Below are positions 60,195 through 63,732 of a DNA stretch of 63,732 nucleotides, in pieces. The stretch is taken from positions 1-63,732 of the forward strand of contig DATCJN010000040.1 of the NCBI GenBank assembly GCA_036562755.1. Reading direction: 5' to 3'. The notes under the pieces were generated by a model, which did not search any database, was not told where the DNA came from, and saw only the letters and a program-made list of their open reading frames with translations. A program made the translations under genes and the position numbers. Each line of letters begins with the position of its first letter. Within the stretch, counting starts at the first letter, position 1. The DNA is from DUVY01 sp036562755. GTDB lineage: Bacteria > Bacillota > Clostridia > Christensenellales > DUVY01.

Positions 60195-61592
60195 TTAATC
60201 CAACGCGTCGTAAAATCTTACAAACTCGCCCTGATAAATCATTTTTATCATGCCCGTTCTGCCGTTTCTATGCTTTGCTATATGTAATTCTATCTCTTGC
60301 GGCTTGGAAGAAGACAAAACAATTTCCTCGTCTTTATTAGGTCGGTGAATAAACATTACTATGTCGGCGTCCTGCTCGATCGCGCCCGATTCTCTTAAGT
60401 CGGACAATTGCGGAGCGCTCTTTCTCTCTTCGCTTTTTCTGGATAATTGGCTCAAAAGCAGAATAGGAACATTTAATTCCTTCGCGGTTATCTTTAAAAA
60501 CCTTGTTATGTCCGCAACCTGCTGGGCGCGCGTTTCATCGCCTATTTTGTTGGGGGTAATGAGCTGCAAATAGTCTATCATTACCACGTCTAAGCCTCTT
60601 TCTTTGCGCATTCTTAAGCATTTATTCAATATATCTTGAGGTCGAATAAAAGAAGAGTCGTCTATATACAACTCGCAATCGTCCAGTTTTTTTGTAGCGG
60701 CAAATACCCTGGCCCATTCTTCCGCGCTCAATTCTCCTCTTGACGCCTTGGTCATAGAAACGCCGCCTACGGAGCATATAAGCCTTTGCATTAACTGCTC
60801 TTTGGACATTTCCAGCGAGAATACCGCGCAATGCAGCTTAGGCTTTTGGCCTTCGGTAACCCTTCTGCCCTCGTTTAAGGCTATATTTGACATAATGTTC
60901 ATTGCAAGCGCGGTTTTACCTACGCCGGGACGCGCAGCAATTAATATTAAGTCCGAAGGATGAAGCCCGTTTAAAACGCTGTCAATGCCTACGTAACCAG
61001 TGGGTATGCCCGCTCTTGAAGCGGGATCTTTTAGCTCGTCCAATTTTTTCAAAACAGGAACGGTTAGCTCTTTTACGTTGACCAATTCTTTGCGCTCTTG
61101 GGATTTGCTTATATCGTATAAAACGCTTTCCGTATTGGCCAAAACTTGCTCTGCGTCGTCGTTGTCGTAGGCTTGTTCGACCGCGTTGGAGCAGGTTTCT
61201 ATTATCTTTCTAAGCAGTGCCTTGGATTTGACTATCTCGCAATGCTTTTTAAAATTTGCCGACGTGGGTACAACTGACGCCAACGAACTTATATATTGCA
61301 CTCCGCCCACTTTCTGCAAATTGCCTAGGCGCTCTAACTCGTCCGTAAGGGTAATCACATCCAAAATATTATTGATGTCGGGACGGGACATAATGCTGTG
61401 CATCGCCTCGAAAATCAACTGATGCGCTTCGGAATAAAAATAATCTTGATGCAGCTCTTGAATTATGTAAGCGGCCGCGTTGTTGTCTATGAGCATACAG
61501 CCCAGCACCGCCTGCTCGGCGTCTAGATTGTGCGGCATCCTGCGCGCCGAAATCAACACGCTCCGCTTAGATTCTTTGGCTTTTTCTGCCAT
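60195..61592 (-). CDS. dnaB: Replicative DNA helicase
   Basis: A 465-residue hexameric helicase (DnaC in B. subtilis naming) unwinding DNA at the fork. It has an N-terminal DnaG-binding domain (MPHNLDAEQAVLGCMLIDNNAA), a linker helix, and a RecA-like ATPase with Walker A ARPGVGKTALA, VVMIDYLQLI (Walker B) and SQLSRKSEERKSAPQLSDLRESGAIEQDADIV. AGGGAGGGG lies before the ATG. No intein or frameshift was noticed. It follows typA by 56 bp. Confidence 0.97.
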   Translation of the reverse strand: MAEKAKESKRSVLISARRMPHNLDAEQAVLGCMLIDNNAAAYIIQELHQDYFYSEAHQLIFEAMHSIMSRPDINNILDVITLTDELERLGNLQKVGGVQYISSLASVVPTSANFKKHCEIVKSKALLRKIIETCSNAVEQAYDNDDAEQVLANTESVLYDISKSQERKELVNVKELTVPVLKKLDELKDPASRAGIPTGYVGIDSVLNGLHPSDLILIAARPGVGKTALAMNIMSNIALNEGRRVTEGQKPKLHCAVFSLEMSKEQLMQRLICSVGGVSMTKASRGELSAEEWARVFAATKKLDDCELYIDDSSFIRPQDILNKCLRMRKERGLDVVMIDYLQLITPNKIGDETRAQQVADITRFLKITAKELNVPILLLSQLSRKSEERKSAPQLSDLRESGAIEQDADIVMFIHRPNKDEEIVLSSSKPQEIELHIAKHRNGRTGMIKMIYQGEFVRFYDALD

Positions 61593-61648
61593 GTCCCCTC
61601 CCTAAAAAATCAAAAAAACGGTTATTAAACTAATTATAGCATAAAGCG

Positions 61649-63463
61649 TTATTTTTTGTTGGCTTTGTAGCGTTCGTCTTTATTTAGGATTTTTTTCCTT
61701 ATCCTAAAGCTCTTGGGCGTTACTTCCAATAATTCGTCGTCGCCCAAAAATTCAAGCGCCTCTTCCAAGCTCAAAATTTTAGGCGGCGTCAGCCTTAACG
61801 CCTCGTCCGAACCAGCCGCGCGCATATTGGTAAGCTGCTTTTTCTTGCAAACATTGACCGTCAAGTCTTCGTTTTTGGGGTTTGCGCCGACTACCATACC
61901 CATATACACCTGCGCGCCGGGGGATATAAACAATTGGCCTCGCTCTTGGGCATTAAACAGCCCGTAAGTCGTAGCCTCGCCAGTCTCCCACGCAATGAGC
62001 GCGCCTACTTGGCGGCGGACAATCTCGCCCTTGAAAGGCTCGTATCCCCAAAAGATTGAGCTTAATATTCCTTCGCCTTTTGTGTCCGTTAAAAACTCTG
62101 ATTTATATCCAAACAAGCCTCTTGTAGGGATTTTGAATTCCATTTTGATTCTGTCGCCGTGCGGAGTCATATTTACAAGCTCGCCCTTTCTCAATCCCAT
62201 TTTTTCCATAATCGAGCCCACCGAATCGCTTGGCACATCGACTACCAGCATATCTATAGGCTCGTAAACTTGACCGTCTATTACCTTGGTCAAAACTTTG
62301 GGCATGCTTACTTGGAACTCGTATCCCTCGCGGCGCATGGTTTCGATTAATATGGACAAATGCATTTCTCCGCGTCCGCTTACCTTAAAAGCGTCGGCGG
62401 AATCCGTGTCGCTTACTCTTATGCTGACGTCCTTTAAGGTTTCTTTATATAACCTCTCTCTTAGATGCCTGCTCGTGACAAACTTGCCCTCTTTGCCCGC
62501 AAAGGGACTGTCGTTTACCGAAAAGGTCATTTCCACGCTGGGCTCGCTTATCTTGACAAAGGGCAACGGCTCGGGGTTTTCCATGTCGCAAATAGTGTCG
62601 CCTATAGTTACGCCCTCCATGCCGCTTACGCACACAATATCTCCCACCGTGGCTTTAGGGACGGAGACTCTGTTTAGCCCCTCGAATTGATAGAGATTGG
62701 TTACTTTGGCCTTGCGGGGCTGTCTTAAATTATGATAATCGGTAATTACTACGGGTTGGTTTATATAAATAGTTCCGCGTTCTATTTTGCCTATGCCGAT
62801 GCTGCCCACGTAGTCGTTGTAGTCCAACGCCGAAACAAGCATTTGCAAAGGCCCTTCCGCGTCGCCGCTAGGGGCGGGAATATGTTTTATAATCGCTTCA
62901 AACAAGGGTTCTAAATTTGTGCCTTTATCTGTAGGCGAAGTGGAGGCCGTGCCCGCCCTGCCCGAACAATAAATAATAGGGCTGTCCAACTGCTCGGAGC
63001 TAGCGTCCAGTTCCAGCAATAATTCCAGCGTCTCGTCGGTAACTTCGGCGGGGCGCGCGTCGGGACGGTCTGTCTTGTTGATGCAGATTATTACTTTATG
63101 GTTTAATTCCAGCGCCTTGGAAAGCACAAATCTGGTCTGGGGCATAGGCCCTTCAAAAGCGTCCACTACCAGCAAAACGCCGTCCACCATCTTTAACACC
63201 CTTTCGACTTCGCCGCCAAAATCGGCGTGTCCGGGGGTGTCGACGACGTTGATTTTGTAGTTTTTGTATTTTATCGAGGTGTTTTTAGCCAAAATGGTTA
63301 TGCCTCTTTCGCGCTCTAGGTCGTTAGAGTCCATAACCCTTTCTTGAACTGTTTGATTTTGTCTAAAGATTCCGCCTTGGCGGAGCATTTGGTCAACTAA
63401 TGTGGTTTTACCGTGGTCAACGTGCGCTATAATAGCAATGTTTCGTATGTTTTGATTAGTCAT
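61649..63463 (-). CDS. typA: Ribosome-associated GTPase TypA/BipA
   Basis: A 604-residue translational GTPase of the EF-G family, involved in ribosome assembly and stress responses. The G1 motif is IAHVDHGKTTLVDQ; RERGITI lies in switch I, DTPGHADFGGEVER is G3 and NKTDRPDARP is G4. The BipA-specific C-terminal domain (GALIAWETGEATTYGLFNAQERGQLFI) is intact. No strong Shine-Dalgarno sequence is visible before the ATG at 63463. Confidence 0.97.
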   Translation of the reverse strand: MTNQNIRNIAIIAHVDHGKTTLVDQMLRQGGIFRQNQTVQERVMDSNDLERERGITILAKNTSIKYKNYKINVVDTPGHADFGGEVERVLKMVDGVLLVVDAFEGPMPQTRFVLSKALELNHKVIICINKTDRPDARPAEVTDETLELLLELDASSEQLDSPIIYCSGRAGTASTSPTDKGTNLEPLFEAIIKHIPAPSGDAEGPLQMLVSALDYNDYVGSIGIGKIERGTIYINQPVVITDYHNLRQPRKAKVTNLYQFEGLNRVSVPKATVGDIVCVSGMEGVTIGDTICDMENPEPLPFVKISEPSVEMTFSVNDSPFAGKEGKFVTSRHLRERLYKETLKDVSIRVSDTDSADAFKVSGRGEMHLSILIETMRREGYEFQVSMPKVLTKVIDGQVYEPIDMLVVDVPSDSVGSIMEKMGLRKGELVNMTPHGDRIKMEFKIPTRGLFGYKSEFLTDTKGEGILSSIFWGYEPFKGEIVRRQVGALIAWETGEATTYGLFNAQERGQLFISPGAQVYMGMVVGANPKNEDLTVNVCKKKQLTNMRAAGSDEALRLTPPKILSLEEALEFLGDDELLEVTPKSFRIRKKILNKDERYKANKK

Positions 63464-63562
63464 TTGTTCTCACATCTTTAATGGCAAAATTTAAAATATT
63501 GTTAAAGTTCTCTCTTTAACATAGTTTTTGAATAATATTAAATTTTTATATGGAAAATATTT

Positions 63563-63732
63563 TACCTATAGTCATCCCCAAAAATCGAGGGAGGAACTTT
63601 AGGTTCGGGCGGCGAAACAGGTTCTATTTTAGGCGTTTTTTTCTTAATTACAAACGCTATTAAAACCAATACGCCGGCAAATACCGCCGTCAAACCTAGA
63701 GCTAAAACATACCAGCCTACTCTGTTGGGCTT
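63563..63732 (-). CDS. C-terminal part of a membrane-anchored protein (partial)
   Basis: An open frame runs in from beyond the window and ends with a TAA at 63563-63565. The 56 visible residues begin with a membrane helix (GWYVLALGLTAVFAGVLVLIAFVI), then KKK and a proline-rich tail (EPVSPPEPKVPP). The positive stop-transfer residues suggest a C-terminal anchor with a short cytoplasmic tail. The main domain lies outside the window and no function can be given. Confidence 0.55.

Noticed and set aside
62286..62690. Plus-strand frame of 134 codons opposite typA
   Set aside because: Antisense shadow; no start context.

Overview
The window looks like a chromosomal segment of a low-GC Gram-positive anaerobe (Bacillota, Clostridia-like, probably an uncultured gut or plant-fibre lineage). 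This is inferred from gene content and order: a leucine T-box in front of an ilv-leu operon, spmA-spmB, a DarA-type c-di-AMP receptor, the RicT/YaaT protein, a clostridial 2[4Fe-4S] ferredoxin, and a tmk-darA-holB-ricT-trmN6-rsmI order like the Bacillus subtilis yaaO-yabC region. No phage, insertion sequence, CRISPR array or rRNA was seen.

Layout. 1-5.7 kb (+): a partial TtcA-like tRNA thiolase, a GyrI-like protein, a PLP aminotransferase, tyrS, a YigZ-family protein and ilvE. 5.8-7.9 kb (+): an SH3b/NlpC-P60 lipoprotein, a nitroreductase and a small XRE regulator with its own promoter and terminator. 8.0-18.3 kb (+): a leucine T-box leader followed by ilvB-ilvN-ilvD-leuA-cimA-leuC-leuD-leuB, with no ilvC or ilvA. 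18.3-23.3 kb (-): a 689-residue membrane-anchored repeat protein of unknown function, lgt with an HD-domain gene, and an SGNH/CE2-like lipoprotein gene whose signal peptide is out of frame with the rest. 23.7 kb: tRNA-Pro(CGG). 24-30 kb: an ECF-S-like membrane protein, two paralogous HtrA-like proteases on either side of acpP, ung and a CDF transporter. 29.6-32.6 kb (-): metG, tatD and a TatD-linked radical SAM gene. 32.8-33.8 kb (+): spmA-spmB. 33.8-42.9 kb (-): rsmI, trmN6, ferredoxin, ricT, holB, darA, tmk, a YaaO-like decarboxylase, an unknown membrane protein, lysS and greA, read from a strong promoter before greA. 43-47.6 kb (-): an aminotransferase with an Lrp/AsnC regulator, aconitase, and a flavin reductase with a small unknown gene. 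47.7 kb (+): a QueT-like transporter. 48.3-57.9 kb: a sugar locus of alpha-xylosidase, GH42 beta-galactosidase, GH29 fucosidase, xylB and xylA in one overlapping operon, with a divergent AraC regulator. 58-63.7 kb (-): degV, a DUF4380-like protein with a Cys/Asp-rich tail, dnaB, typA and a partial membrane protein.

How it fits together. The T-box operon makes leucine and valine, and isoleucine through citramalate, once an ilvC from elsewhere is added; ilvE supplies the last transamination. The sugar locus has the three exo-activities that could strip fucose, galactose and xylose from xyloglucan side chains and then feeds xylose into the pentose phosphate pathway. It is bracketed by a 21-bp perfect inverted repeat just outside the terminators at both ends. 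That bracketing and the 689-residue repeat protein are the two most unusual things seen. Three genes (813, 32774, 47722) appear to start at or next to their transcription start, so leaderless expression is probable for at least some of them.
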